A stretch of 64,000 nt of DNA from assembly GCF_004118155.1 (NCBI RefSeq), contig NZ_SAIQ01000003.1, positions 372,001 through 436,000 of the forward strand, in the 5' to 3' direction. The notes below the pieces were generated by a model that made no database searches, was not told the DNA's origin, and was given only the letters and a program-made list of their open reading frames with translations. Shown piece after piece: positions 51,701 to 59,062 of this stretch; position 1 is the stretch's first letter, and every line of letters begins with the position of its first letter. Origin of the DNA: Edaphocola flava (lineage in GTDB: Bacteria > Bacteroidota > Bacteroidia > Chitinophagales > Chitinophagaceae). Made by a program: the position numbers and the translations under genes.

Positions 51701-53128
51701 GAATGCAGCGCTGGTGCGGATGCGTGAGGCTGAGACAAAAACCTCTTCATCCATTTCCTGCTGGCTTAATCTGCGTACCGATTTGCGCAGCCCCAGGTGA
51801 TGCATGGTGGCTTCTACGATGATCACGGCACCGTCTACAATGAGACCGAAATCAATAGCACCCAGGCTCATCAGGTTGGCACTGACACCGAAGACATTCA
51901 TCATGCCTAATGCAAAAAGCATAGCCAATGGTATAGCAGATGCCACAATGAGTCCTGCACGGAAGTTGCCGAGGAATAATACCAGCACGAAGATCACGAT
52001 CAATGCTCCTTCTATCAGGTTTTTTTCCACCGTTCCTATTGCTCTGCCCACAAGGTCTGTGCGATCGAGGTAGGCCTCTATCACCACATCATCGGGCAGG
52101 GAATGCTGAATAGTGGCTAGTTTCGCTTTAATGCGCTTCACCACTTCATTGCTGTTCTCTCCTTTCAGCATCATAACAACACCACCTACTGCATCCACTT
52201 CACCATTATACGTCAGTGCGCCATAACGCACAGCATGACCAAAGCGTACCTCTGCCACATCTTTAATAAACACGGGTACAGCCCCGGTCGTCTTTACGGC
52301 TATATTCCGGACATCATCCAGAGAGGTTGCCAGACCTATGCCACGGATGAAATAGGCATTGGGCTTTTTATCTATATAAGCTCCGCCGGTATTCTGGTTA
52401 TTTTTTTCCAGGGCGGTAAATACTTCTGGTACGCTTACCCCCATAGCCCGGAGCCGGTCCGGGTTTACGGCTACTTCATATTGTTTCAACTCTCCGCCGA
52501 AGCTGTTCACTTCTGCGATACCAGGTGTACCGTACAGCTGCCGGGCCACGATCCAGTCCTGCATCGTACGCAGATCTTTGGGATCGTACTTCTGTTCGCT
52601 GCCCTTCTTTGGATGTATAATGTACTGATATACCTCACCAAGGCCAGTGCTGACGGGAGCGAGCTCCGGCGTACCTGCACCTTTTGGTATCTGGTCGACG
52701 GCTTCTTTAAGGCGTTCATTGATCAGTTGCCGGGCAAAATATATGTCTACGTTTTCTTTGAATACCACTGTGATCACCGAAAGTCCGAAACGGGAGATAC
52801 TGCGCGTTTCTTCAATTCCGGGCACAGTGGCTATGCTTTGCTCTATGGGGAAGGTGACCAATTGTTCTACCTCCTGCCCTGCCAGCGTAGGACAGGTGGT
52901 GAGGATCTGTACCTGGTTATTGGTAATATCCGGCACAGCATCAATAGGTAATTTTGTAGCGCTCCACAAGCCCCAGATAATGAGCAGTAAAGTCATCACA
53001 CCAATGATGATCTTGTTTTTGATACTGAATTTTATGACACGATCTAACACAATGTATTTGATTAATTGCTTAACAATAAATACCGGCTTACTGCGCGGGG
53101 CACAATAAGCAAAATGATAAGGATACAC
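48743..53128 (-). CDS. CzcA-type heavy-metal RND pump fused to a TolC-type outer-membrane channel
   Basis: The 1461-residue protein joins two normally separate parts. Residues up to about 1060 form the HME RND pump, with the TM4 proton-relay motif DFGLIVDGAVIIVE of the divalent-cation (Czc, HME1) branch rather than the CusA copper/silver form. From about 1065 a complete signal-peptide-like sequence (MMKSVATALLLL...GASAQ) leads into a TolC/OEP domain to the end. Such fusions occur in other Bacteroidota. The ORF begins at ATG 53126-53128; GTG 53048-53050, just before LDRVIKFSIKNK, is a likely alternative. The DUF6660 gene precedes it and the adaptor follows. Confidence 0.93.
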   Translation of the reverse strand: MYPYHFAYCAPRSKPVFIVKQLIKYIVLDRVIKFSIKNKIIIGVMTLLLIIWGLWSATKLPIDAVPDITNNQVQILTTCPTLAGQEVEQLVTFPIEQSIATVPGIEETRSISRFGLSVITVVFKENVDIYFARQLINERLKEAVDQIPKGAGTPELAPVSTGLGEVYQYIIHPKKGSEQKYDPKDLRTMQDWIVARQLYGTPGIAEVNSFGGELKQYEVAVNPDRLRAMGVSVPEVFTALEKNNQNTGGAYIDKKPNAYFIRGIGLATSLDDVRNIAVKTTGAVPVFIKDVAEVRFGHAVRYGALTYNGEVDAVGGVVMMLKGENSNEVVKRIKAKLATIQHSLPDDVVIEAYLDRTDLVGRAIGTVEKNLIEGALIVIFVLVLFLGNFRAGLIVASAIPLAMLFALGMMNVFGVSANLMSLGAIDFGLIVDGAVIIVEATMHHLGLRKSVRRLSQQEMDEEVFVSASRIRTSAAFGEIIILIVYIPILTLVGVEGKMFRPMAQTVGFAIFGALILSLTYIPMMCALFLSKNISHKRNFSDRMMDGLQRIYQPLLQKAIKIKYTIVGIAVGLFALSVFFFSRMGGEFIPQLQEGDYAFHCILPQGSSLSQSIETSMQASRIIKQFDEVKMVVGKTGAAEVPTDPMPPEASDLIIVLKPQKEWKSGRSYEELSDKIMEKLEVIPGVFFEQNQPIQMRFNELMTGIRQDVAVKIFGENIDTLSAYAKKVSAIIQTVEGATAPQIERVSGLPQINIEYDRTRIANYGLTIQDVNDVVSTAFAGKSAGQIYENERRFDLVVRLDSAHRSSIEDVSNLMIPTSTGVQVPLAQVATVRYKLGPAQISREAGKRRIVIGFNVSGRDVQSVVNDIQQQLGAKVKLPSGYYFTYGGQFENLREASGRLMIAVPVSLLLIFMLLYFTFNSLKQASLIFTAIPMSAIGGVFALMLRGMPFSISAGIGFIALFGVAVLNGIVLIGTFNQLRKDGMEDIHERVKAGTIARLRPVLMTAMVASLGFLPMAISTSAGAEVQKPLATVVIGGLVTATLLTLFVLPLLYIIFNSKVNLKTGMMKSVATALLLLISITGASAQKRVSIEELLHKALSNNQQLSINEKEIRSAGLNVKTAADIPKTGVFAENEDLRPSDHKGILKIGIAQSIAWPGLYAARREYLREQLKYAERNKDVLQTVIRRDVRSAYYQLCYLQDKELLYFQLDSVYTNLADAASVRVRAGDAAKLDQISAETKQHELQALLEQNKREINLQQMQLMILLNETVPYMPLFKPLERLSLQSSDRTEHSVIALQRQTVDISSANILVYKNTNMPEFSGRVFSQRLWGAPDPFTGFSVTAAIPLFGANANRNRVKVATAEKAVQEEQLAYQEQKFEVQRAAALIELDKHNVLLKFYEQSGLKQSEEIIRAATLSYRSGAISFAELSQFLSQAIGIRQNYLDALNLYNQAVIQINYYDNK

Positions 53129-53188
53129 GAAGCCAGGTACTATTATCTCAATAGAGCCCGTACAAACGAAATACCTTAAACAATAATG

Positions 53189-53524
53189 TTATGCAGTTAA
53201 TCTTGGCGGTTGCCATATATTTCCGAAGTAACCGGAGGGCAGGAAGTAATCTTTGATAAAGACTTTTGGGGTAGCAAAATGAGGAAGTGCCCTTTCAAAT
53301 AAGGGGACCAGCCTGTTATCGGTAAGGGTAATACTGATGCTGCAACAGGTGCAGTGACAAAAAGGAGTACAGTTGTCATCACTGTCTTCCTGGTGGTCAT
53401 GCTCGGTAGTTAAACTGATCTTATGTGTATCTGCACTATCTGCACAGCGATTCACTGCATCGCTGCAGGGTACGAATGACAGTACCACGAGATAGATAGC
53501 CCATATGACTTTTAACCAATACAT
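53189..53524 (-). CDS. DUF6660-like small Cys/His-rich membrane or exported protein
   Basis: The 111-residue protein has an N-terminal hydrophobic segment (VIWAIYLVVLSFVPC, residues 6-20), then a Cys/His/Asp-rich part (TEHDHQEDSDDNCTPFCHC, split in the protein as EHDHQEDSDDNC and TPFCHCTCC), and an aromatic C-terminus. The layout matches a short family found upstream of metal RND pumps in Bacteroidota (DUF6660). It may bind the exported metal. The start is ATG 53522-53524, six bases after the -7 box; an in-frame TTG at 53533 is part of that box. It lies 60 bases before the pump gene and probably leads the operon. Confidence 0.75.
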   Translation of the reverse strand: MYWLKVIWAIYLVVLSFVPCSDAVNRCADSADTHKISLTTEHDHQEDSDDNCTPFCHCTCCSISITLTDNRLVPLFERALPHFATPKVFIKDYFLPSGYFGNIWQPPRLTA

Positions 53525-53530
53525 GAGGTA

Positions 53531-53538
53531 CAAATATA
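53531..53538 (-). promoter_or_regulatory. -7 promoter box (TATATTTG, minus strand) for the metal-efflux operon
   Basis: CAAATATA on the plus strand reads TATATTTG on the minus strand. Only six bases separate it from the ATG of the DUF6660 gene, a nearly leaderless layout. Confidence 0.55.
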
Positions 53539-53664
53539 GGAAAAAAGGAATGCAATGCTATTGCAAAAAACATATCTGCCTATAATCAATATACCCCTCT
53601 GCCGGTGTGCAACAGAAAGACAGTCTATCTGCTACACACCCGCAAAGGGGTAAAACTTTGCCGG

Positions 53665-54387
53665 CTACCGGATCAGTGTATAGGTAAGATTGAGGTAAAG
53701 ATCCTGTTCCCTCACATATTGTTCTGCACGCTGAGGTAAACGAACAATATGTATATACCCGATATCCATTCTTAGTTTTTGATTAAACTGGTACTCTGCT
53801 CCTGCACTCATACGGTTATGATCAAACAAATGTTGTATACCGGCACCCTGTACGTTCAGTAATAATTCATCATACGCACCCACTTTAATGTGTTTATTGA
53901 CCGCATATTTTATGCCTAAGCGTGTTCTGGCCCTTAGCACTGCTGTTGTGCCCTGTATCATCCGGTGCTCCAGCCCGGTCCTGTTTGCAATGGATAGCTC
54001 AGGGCTCAGCGGTCGTTTTATATCCGCAGCAACAGCAATACGATACTCTCTTGCCGGTGGCGCATGTACACCAGACTGATCTGTGATCATTTTGTAATTG
54101 TACAGACAGGCTACAGGGGCCACGGAAAACACCATATTCTGGTTGTAATGGTAATGTATCCAGGTCCGGAAAGAGTACATCAGGTTTTCATCAAACATAT
54201 TACTGCCGCCGAAATTGTTCTGCCGCCGGTGCTGTAGTTCCACATCTGTACTGATTTTATTCCTGACCGGAATACTCAGGGTCATACGCATCCATGCATT
54301 ATAATGACCCTGTGCTGCTGTTCGCTGTGGTGTACCGATGAAGATGGAGATACTTGCAAGTATGATCTTTATAGCCTTGCAGGACAT
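53665..54387 (-). CDS. DUF2490-family outer-membrane beta-barrel protein
   Basis: The 240-residue protein has a signal peptide ending near TAAQG (about 26), then a beta-barrel DUF2490 domain: WMRMTLSIPVRNKISTDVELQHR (core KISTDVELQHRRQN) and a final LYLNLTYTLIR aromatic strand. DUF2490 proteins are outer-membrane barrels of unknown role. Its ATG overlaps the stop of the YeeE-type gene by one base (TAATG), so translation is coupled. This places it in the sulfur locus rather than the metal operon, which begins after a 130-base gap. Confidence 0.85.
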   Translation of the reverse strand: MSCKAIKIILASISIFIGTPQRTAAQGHYNAWMRMTLSIPVRNKISTDVELQHRRQNNFGGSNMFDENLMYSFRTWIHYHYNQNMVFSVAPVACLYNYKMITDQSGVHAPPAREYRIAVAADIKRPLSPELSIANRTGLEHRMIQGTTAVLRARTRLGIKYAVNKHIKVGAYDELLLNVQGAGIQHLFDHNRMSAGAEYQFNQKLRMDIGYIHIVRLPQRAEQYVREQDLYLNLTYTLIR

Positions 54388-54884
54388 TAATGTGGTAATT
54401 TATCTCTCAATAATCCATATACCCAGGTGCCCGCAACGGCGCTTAAGAGGGTCACTATAATTACAGTTGCTCCTGTACCAATCTGGGCAAACAGCGGACC
54501 GGGACAGGCTCCGGTTATACCCCAGCCCAGGCCGAAGATAAGGCCGCCATAAATCTGGCCTTTATTAAATTGCTTTGGGTGCAGCACTATCTGCTCGCCA
54601 TAGATGGTGCGGATACCCATTTTTTTGATGATCCAGACGGAGATCATTCCAACCAGTACGGCACTACCAATAACACCGTACATATGGAAAGATTGCAGCC
54701 GGAACATTTCCTGTATACGAAACCAGCTGATGACTTCTGCCTTTATAAATACGATTCCAAACAGTATACCCACAATCAGGTATTTGATGTTGTGATACCA
54801 CTTGTGCTGCAATCGGCTTTCATTGACACATATCGTATCCTGCGAACGTAGTTCAAGGTCTTTTTCTGTATTGAGCATTGACAT
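54387..54884 (-). CDS. YeeE/YedE-type sulfur-compound transporter half (DUF6691-like)
   Basis: The 165-residue membrane protein has about four hydrophobic segments and the YeeE/YedE signature region GLGWGITGACPGPLF (about 121-135) with a conserved Cys that in family members handles thiosulfate or persulfide. It has an N-terminal soluble stretch of about 28 residues. It forms a split transporter with the gene 9 bases upstream, the usual two-gene arrangement in Bacteroidota and Proteobacteria. Confidence 0.87.
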   Translation of the reverse strand: MSMLNTEKDLELRSQDTICVNESRLQHKWYHNIKYLIVGILFGIVFIKAEVISWFRIQEMFRLQSFHMYGVIGSAVLVGMISVWIIKKMGIRTIYGEQIVLHPKQFNKGQIYGGLIFGLGWGITGACPGPLFAQIGTGATVIIVTLLSAVAGTWVYGLLRDKLPH

Positions 54885-54893
54885 TTTATTGAT

Positions 54894-55451
54894 TTAAATA
54901 GTAAGAGAGAGGATGTAAGGAAGGATCAGGTTGACCATCACAAAACCGCCCACCATAAAACTGATTGTAGCGATGAGTGAGGGTAATTGCAGATTAGATA
55001 ATCCCATAATAGCATGTCCGCTGGTACAGCCTCCTGCATATCGGGTGCCAAAGCCAACCAGGAAACCACCCAGTACCATAATGATTACGCCACGTAAGGT
55101 AAATAAGGACTGCCAGCTGAATAATTGCTGCGGCACGAGTTGATTAAAATCGGTAATACCGTAGCCGGCAAGCTCTTTGACCAGTTCAGGATTGACTGCC
55201 ACGGGTGTCGACTGGTGTATGAGTACACCACCTATAATAATGCCCGATACAAAGAGCAGGTTCCATACTTCCTTTTTCCAGTTATATTTAAAGAATGGTA
55301 TACCGGCAGGAATACAGGCTGCACAGATATGTCGCAGTGAGGAACTGATACCAAAAGATTTGTTGCCAAGAATAAGCAGTAAGGGCACCGTTAAGCCAAT
55401 CAGCGGCCCTGCAACATACCAGGGCCAGGGGTCTTTTAAGAATGATAGCAT
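54894..55451 (-). CDS. YeeE/YedE-type sulfur-compound transporter half
   Basis: The 185-residue membrane protein has about five hydrophobic segments, and the family signature [17 protein letters not shown] (about 134-150, with the functional Cys). The N-terminus ([19 protein letters not shown]) fits the family. Together with the next gene it rebuilds the symmetry of the full-length YeeE thiosulfate channel. It lies 75 bases after the rhodanese gene in the same direction. Confidence 0.88.
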   Translation of the reverse strand: MLSFLKDPWPWYVAGPLIGLTVPLLLILGNKSFGISSSLRHICAACIPAGIPFFKYNWKKEVWNLLFVSGIIIGGVLIHQSTPVAVNPELVKELAGYGITDFNQLVPQQLFSWQSLFTLRGVIIMVLGGFLVGFGTRYAGGCTSGHAIMGLSNLQLPSLIATISFMVGGFVMVNLILPYILSLTI

Positions 55452-55526
55452 TATTTATTGTTTGAATTAAAAAACAGCAAGAGACATCCTTCAGATTGCA
55501 CTTGCTGTTGTACACGAAGAAAATAG

Positions 55527-55844
55527 TTAGTTGCTCTGCTCCTGGCGTACCTGCTGCCAGGTGCCACCATTAATGACCATTGTGTAGCCGTTTTGTTTCA
55601 GTATTTGCTCTGCCATGCGGCTACGGTTGCCACTGCGGCAAAAAACAACGATGTTTTTCGCGCCCTTAAACCGGGATAGTTGTTGTGTGATTGTATCCAG
55701 CGGAATATTGATTGCGCCCGTCACACTGCCAGATCTGAATTCTGCCGGACTGCGCACGTCTACGAGCAATGCGCCATCTTTGATGGCCTGTACCAGCTGC
55801 TCATTATTGTTGTTGTTTCCAGTTAAAAAAGAAAATAATCCCAT
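55527..55844 (-). CDS. Single-domain rhodanese-like sulfurtransferase
   Basis: The 105-residue protein has one rhodanese domain, with ALLVDVRSPAEFRSGSV (about 25-41) and the catalytic Cys69 in VVFCRSGNRS. Sulfur transfer from persulfide or thiosulfate to cyanide or another thiol is expected. A short Asn-rich stretch (GNNNNNE) follows the first ten residues. The start is ATG 55842-55844; an upstream in-frame extension would overlap the MBL gene. It lies 10 bases after the MBL dioxygenase gene, a strong operon link. Confidence 0.9.
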   Translation of the reverse strand: MGLFSFLTGNNNNNEQLVQAIKDGALLVDVRSPAEFRSGSVTGAINIPLDTITQQLSRFKGAKNIVVFCRSGNRSRMAEQILKQNGYTMVINGGTWQQVRQEQSN

Positions 55845-55854
55845 GATATATTGT

Positions 55855-57270
55855 TTACATATTAATACAAGCTCCGGCAGCACAGGAATGCGTTTGCGCA
55901 CGATCGGCCATCCACTCTTTCATGCCTCCGGAATAATTTTTGACATTGGTATATCCGTTACGGATCAGTAAAGAATAAGCAATTGCAGCGCGATCACCTG
56001 CCTGGCAATGAATAACGACCTGTTTATTCCGGTCTATCTTGTCCAGATTGTCCTGTAACGTACCGACGAATACATGGTCGGCACCCGGCACATGCTCCTC
56101 CTGATATTCACTTAGGCCACGCACATCTACAATCTGTACAGTGTCCTTACCGATATAAGCATTGAAAGCGTCTAAATCTATTACTTGTGCCTGGCTTAAT
56201 TCTATCCCCGACTCGTGCACATCAGATATATACCCATATACATTATCCAGGCCTATGCGCATGAGCTTGCGGGTAAGGTCTTCGATCTGTGTATCATCTG
56301 CGATCAGGATAAACTGTTCCTGATAATTTATAAGCCATCCACACCAGGTCGCAAAGGAATTATTGCCTTGTATATTGATACTGCCCGGTATAAAGCCTTC
56401 ACTAAATACCTGCTTATTACGGGTGTCTATAATTTTTATGCCGTCATGGTATGCTTTTAGAAAGGCCTCCTTACTTAGCTTTGCATGCTGGGGCACCTCA
56501 ATCAATAATCGACGGTCTGTTTTATTTAATTGCTTCATCATGGCAAAATATTTCGGCGGCTCGGGCTGGCCGGATAATAAATAATCAATGAATGCGCGCT
56601 CCTCATCGTGCTGAAAGGCCCAATTGCGGATCTTTTCATACCCAACTGTAGTGCCGGGCACTGCCCCCAGCGCTTTACCACAGGCAGACCCTGCACCATG
56701 TCCCGGCCATACCTGAATATATTCTGGCAATGCCGCAAATCGTTCCAGTGACTGATACATGCTCATCGCCCCGGATTCCATAGTGCCTTTCAGCCCTGCT
56801 GCTTTTTCCAATAAATCAGGACGGCCAATGTCTCCAACAAATACAAAGTCTCCTGTAAAGATCATTACGGGTTTATCACTGGCCGGATGATCTGTGAGCA
56901 GCAAGCTGATACTTTCCGGGGTGTGTCCCGGGGTGTGCATCACCTCAAGACTAAGGTTACCTACTTTAATAACAGATCCGTCGTACAAACCCTCATGGTC
57001 AAATGCATACTGCCAGTCCGGTCCTCCCTCATTGGAAAGATAGAGTTTACCTCCTGTCACAGCAGCCAGTTCTCTGGAACCGCTAAGAAAATCGGCATGA
57101 ATATGTGTTTCCGTAATATGCGTAATGCGCAATTGATTCTGCCGGGCAATATCGAGATAGGTATCAATATCTCTTTTCGGGTCTATTACTATTGCTTCAC
57201 CGGTTTTCTGGCATCCAACGATATAGCTGGCCTGGGCTAGACTCTTGTCATAAATGTGCTGAAAAAACAT
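55855..57270 (-). CDS. MBL-fold persulfide dioxygenase fused to two rhodanese domains (CstB-like)
   Basis: The 471-residue enzyme oxidises persulfide to sulfite and transfers the second sulfur. The N-terminal metallo-beta-lactamase domain has the metal motif ETHIHADFLSG (THIHAD 55-60), HTPGHTPES (about 112-120), GDFVFVGDIGRPDLL and WPGHGAG. Two rhodanese domains follow: the first (about 265-355) lacks the loop Cys (it reads IADDTQ there), and the second has the Cys in VVIHCQAGDRA (near 430). The end, CAAGACINM, carries two more cysteines. This layout is that of CstB/Blh-type proteins. It heads the rhodanese-YeeE-YeeE-DUF2490 block and has its own near-consensus box at 57299-57306. Confidence 0.92.
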   Translation of the reverse strand: MFFQHIYDKSLAQASYIVGCQKTGEAIVIDPKRDIDTYLDIARQNQLRITHITETHIHADFLSGSRELAAVTGGKLYLSNEGGPDWQYAFDHEGLYDGSVIKVGNLSLEVMHTPGHTPESISLLLTDHPASDKPVMIFTGDFVFVGDIGRPDLLEKAAGLKGTMESGAMSMYQSLERFAALPEYIQVWPGHGAGSACGKALGAVPGTTVGYEKIRNWAFQHDEERAFIDYLLSGQPEPPKYFAMMKQLNKTDRRLLIEVPQHAKLSKEAFLKAYHDGIKIIDTRNKQVFSEGFIPGSINIQGNNSFATWCGWLINYQEQFILIADDTQIEDLTRKLMRIGLDNVYGYISDVHESGIELSQAQVIDLDAFNAYIGKDTVQIVDVRGLSEYQEEHVPGADHVFVGTLQDNLDKIDRNKQVVIHCQAGDRAAIAYSLLIRNGYTNVKNYSGGMKEWMADRAQTHSCAAGACINM

Positions 57271-57298
57271 AATGTACTCGTTTAAATATTTTATGCAG

Positions 57299-57306
57299 CA
57301 AAGTTC
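57299..57306 (-). promoter_or_regulatory. Near-consensus -7 box (GAACTTTG, minus strand) for the MBL-rhodanese block
   Basis: CAAAGTTC on the plus strand reads GAACTTTG on the minus strand, one base away from TAnnTTTG. It is 28 bases upstream of the ATG at 57270 and lies between the repeat copy E and the gene. Confidence 0.35.
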
Positions 57307-57377
57307 CGGTTACCAACACTCCTATACAGCTACTTTTGTTACATATACCTATTACTCGGTTTTCTGCATCCCAACCG

Positions 57378-57476
57378 GCTGTCACTTTGATGAAAACAAA
57401 AAGCGATCTGTACTATACAGATCGCTGAACTGGACTTACACATCCGGCATTATAAAATTTATTGGCCCTGCCGATT
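57378..57476 (+). repeat. Foldback intergenic repeat, copy E (partial)
   Basis: It aligns with the 3' part of copy D from about 35104: GGCTGTC...TTTGATGAAAAC, then hairpin AGCGATCTGTA...TACAGATCGCT (57402-57426) and ACATCCGGC...ATTGG. The left half and the TIR are missing. It lies within a sulfur gene cluster, between the TSUP gene and the MBL gene. Confidence 0.65.
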
Positions 57477-58269
57477 ATTTGAACACAGCTTCTTTCAAAA
57501 GTATATATATACCCATTATCAATACAAACCAACCAAAAGCGGGTTTCAGCTTTGCGCCGTCAATCCTGGAAGAAAGAAAACTCCCGACCAGTAATCCAGC
57601 AATAGCAATGCTGGAAATGATTAATAAAAAGTGCCAATCTATAGGATGGCTTTGAAAAGAGAAAGAGAAGCCGATAAGGGAATTGATGGATATAATAAAC
57701 AATGAGGTACCCACAGCTGTTTTAATGGGTAGCTTAAGCATATTGACCAACGCTGGTATAATCAGGAATCCGCCACCAGCACCGATCAGGCCGGTTACAG
57801 TGCCTACTCCTATACCTTGTAAGCATACAGAAAAGAGTGGTATCGGGCTTGACTTCATTCTATCTGCATCAGGTTTCTTTTTCTTTATCATGCTGATGGA
57901 GGCAAAAATCATAAGTATGGAAAATAGCAGCATCAGCAGCATATTCCGGGTAAGGACGAATGTGCCCAGATGGAACAGTTCTGCAGGGATGGCCGGTACT
58001 AGATACTTCCGGGTGAGCAATACCGCTGCAATAGAGGGAATACCAAAAAATATGCCCATCTTAAAATTTACCAGTCCTTTCCTGATGTAAGTAATAAAAC
58101 CAACCAGGCTGGTAATACCTACAATAAAGAGTGAATAAGTAGTTGCCAGCACAGTATCTGTGCCAAATAAATAAACTAAAACCGGAACGGTAAGAATACT
58201 GCCGCCCCCACCGATCAGTCCAAGAGATATGCCAATCAGTATGGCAGCCAGGTAACCTGCTAAATACAT
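57475..58269 (-). CDS. TSUP-family (TauE/SafE) anion transporter
   Basis: The 264-residue polytopic protein has about eight hydrophobic segments and the internal duplication of the TSUP family: GISLGLIGGGGSILTVPVLVYLF (core LGLIGGGGSILTVP near 17-30) and its second copy GTVTGLIGAGGGFLIIPALV (core TGLIGAGGGFL near 159-169). TSUP proteins move sulfite, sulfonates, thiosulfate or sulfoacetate. Its place next to the dioxygenase suggests sulfite or thiosulfate export. It lies 60 bases after the Crp/Fnr gene, in the same direction. Confidence 0.9.
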   Translation of the reverse strand: MYLAGYLAAILIGISLGLIGGGGSILTVPVLVYLFGTDTVLATTYSLFIVGITSLVGFITYIRKGLVNFKMGIFFGIPSIAAVLLTRKYLVPAIPAELFHLGTFVLTRNMLLMLLFSILMIFASISMIKKKKPDADRMKSSPIPLFSVCLQGIGVGTVTGLIGAGGGFLIIPALVNMLKLPIKTAVGTSLFIISINSLIGFSFSFQSHPIDWHFLLIISSIAIAGLLVGSFLSSRIDGAKLKPAFGWFVLIMGIYILLKEAVFK

Positions 58270-58329
58270 TTTTGCTAAAATTAAGACCGCAAAGATTCGT
58301 CAATTTCAGAATGCATACAGCTACTTTGG

Positions 58330-58953
58330 TTACATAATTGTAATTCTGTTCCTCCCCAGTTGCACTACACCATTTTCCTCCAGCTGTTTGAGCAGGCGCG
58401 ATACCACTACACGGGCTGTACCCAGCTCTGTAGCTAATTGTTCATGGGTTATGGAGATTATCCTGGACTGTGTCAGCTCTGATTTCTTTTTCAGCAGGGA
58501 AAGTAGCCGGTCGTCAACTTTTTTGAAAGCAATAGCATTAACGATTTCCAGCAATTCTTCAAAGCGCTTGTGGTATAGCCGGAAAATGTAATCGAGCCAC
58601 TGCGGATATTCCTTTATAAACAGGGAAACCTTATCCATGGGCAGAAATAAAATATCCGCTTCTTCCTCTACCTCAGCCCTGACTTTGCTGGTTTCCTGGT
58701 GCAGCCCGCCCAGAAAAGACATGATACAGCTCTCACCTGCCTTTATATAGTACAACAATATCTCTCTGCCATCATCCTCTGTCCTGATTACTTTTAATGT
58801 GCCTTTTATCACAATTGGAATAGACCGAATATGTGCATTTTCATTTAAAATCACTTTGCCGGCTTCATACTTTTTGTGTATGCTATTCGCATATAACTTT
58901 GCTACCAGCTCCGGCGAAGACTTAAACTCTTCTATTTGCTCCAGATTTTCCAT
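58330..58953 (-). CDS. Crp/Fnr-family transcriptional regulator
   Basis: The 207-residue regulator has an N-terminal cyclic-nucleotide-binding-type beta-roll (about 25-120), the dimer helix (about 120-150), and a C-terminal winged helix-turn-helix with ISITHEQLATELGTARVVVSRLLKQLEENG (core LATELGTARVVVSRLLK near 171-187). It has no N-terminal Cys cluster, so oxygen sensing by Fe-S is unlikely. Its position at the head of the TSUP-MBL-rhodanese-YeeE cluster makes it the probable regulator of sulfide response. The effector is unknown. The -7 box ends four bases before its ATG. Confidence 0.9.
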   Translation of the reverse strand: MENLEQIEEFKSSPELVAKLYANSIHKKYEAGKVILNENAHIRSIPIVIKGTLKVIRTEDDGREILLYYIKAGESCIMSFLGGLHQETSKVRAEVEEEADILFLPMDKVSLFIKEYPQWLDYIFRLYHKRFEELLEIVNAIAFKKVDDRLLSLLKKKSELTQSRIISITHEQLATELGTARVVVSRLLKQLEENGVVQLGRNRITIM

Positions 58954-58957
58954 CTGA

Positions 58958-58991
58958 CAAATATAAAGGTTTACATTACTACTACATACAA
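58958..58991 (-). promoter_or_regulatory. Crp/Fnr gene promoter (TTG ... TATATTTG, minus strand), 4 bases before the ATG
   Basis: CAAATATA (58958-58965) reads TATATTTG on the minus strand, with the -33 TTG supplied by CAA at 58989-58991. Only TCAG lies between the box and the ATG, predicting a leaderless mRNA. Confidence 0.65.
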
Positions 58992-59062
58992 TGCCGCAAT
59001 ACGGTATTTATACAACTACCATCCCGGAATTATTGCTATATTTATCCTGAAAAACGACAAGC

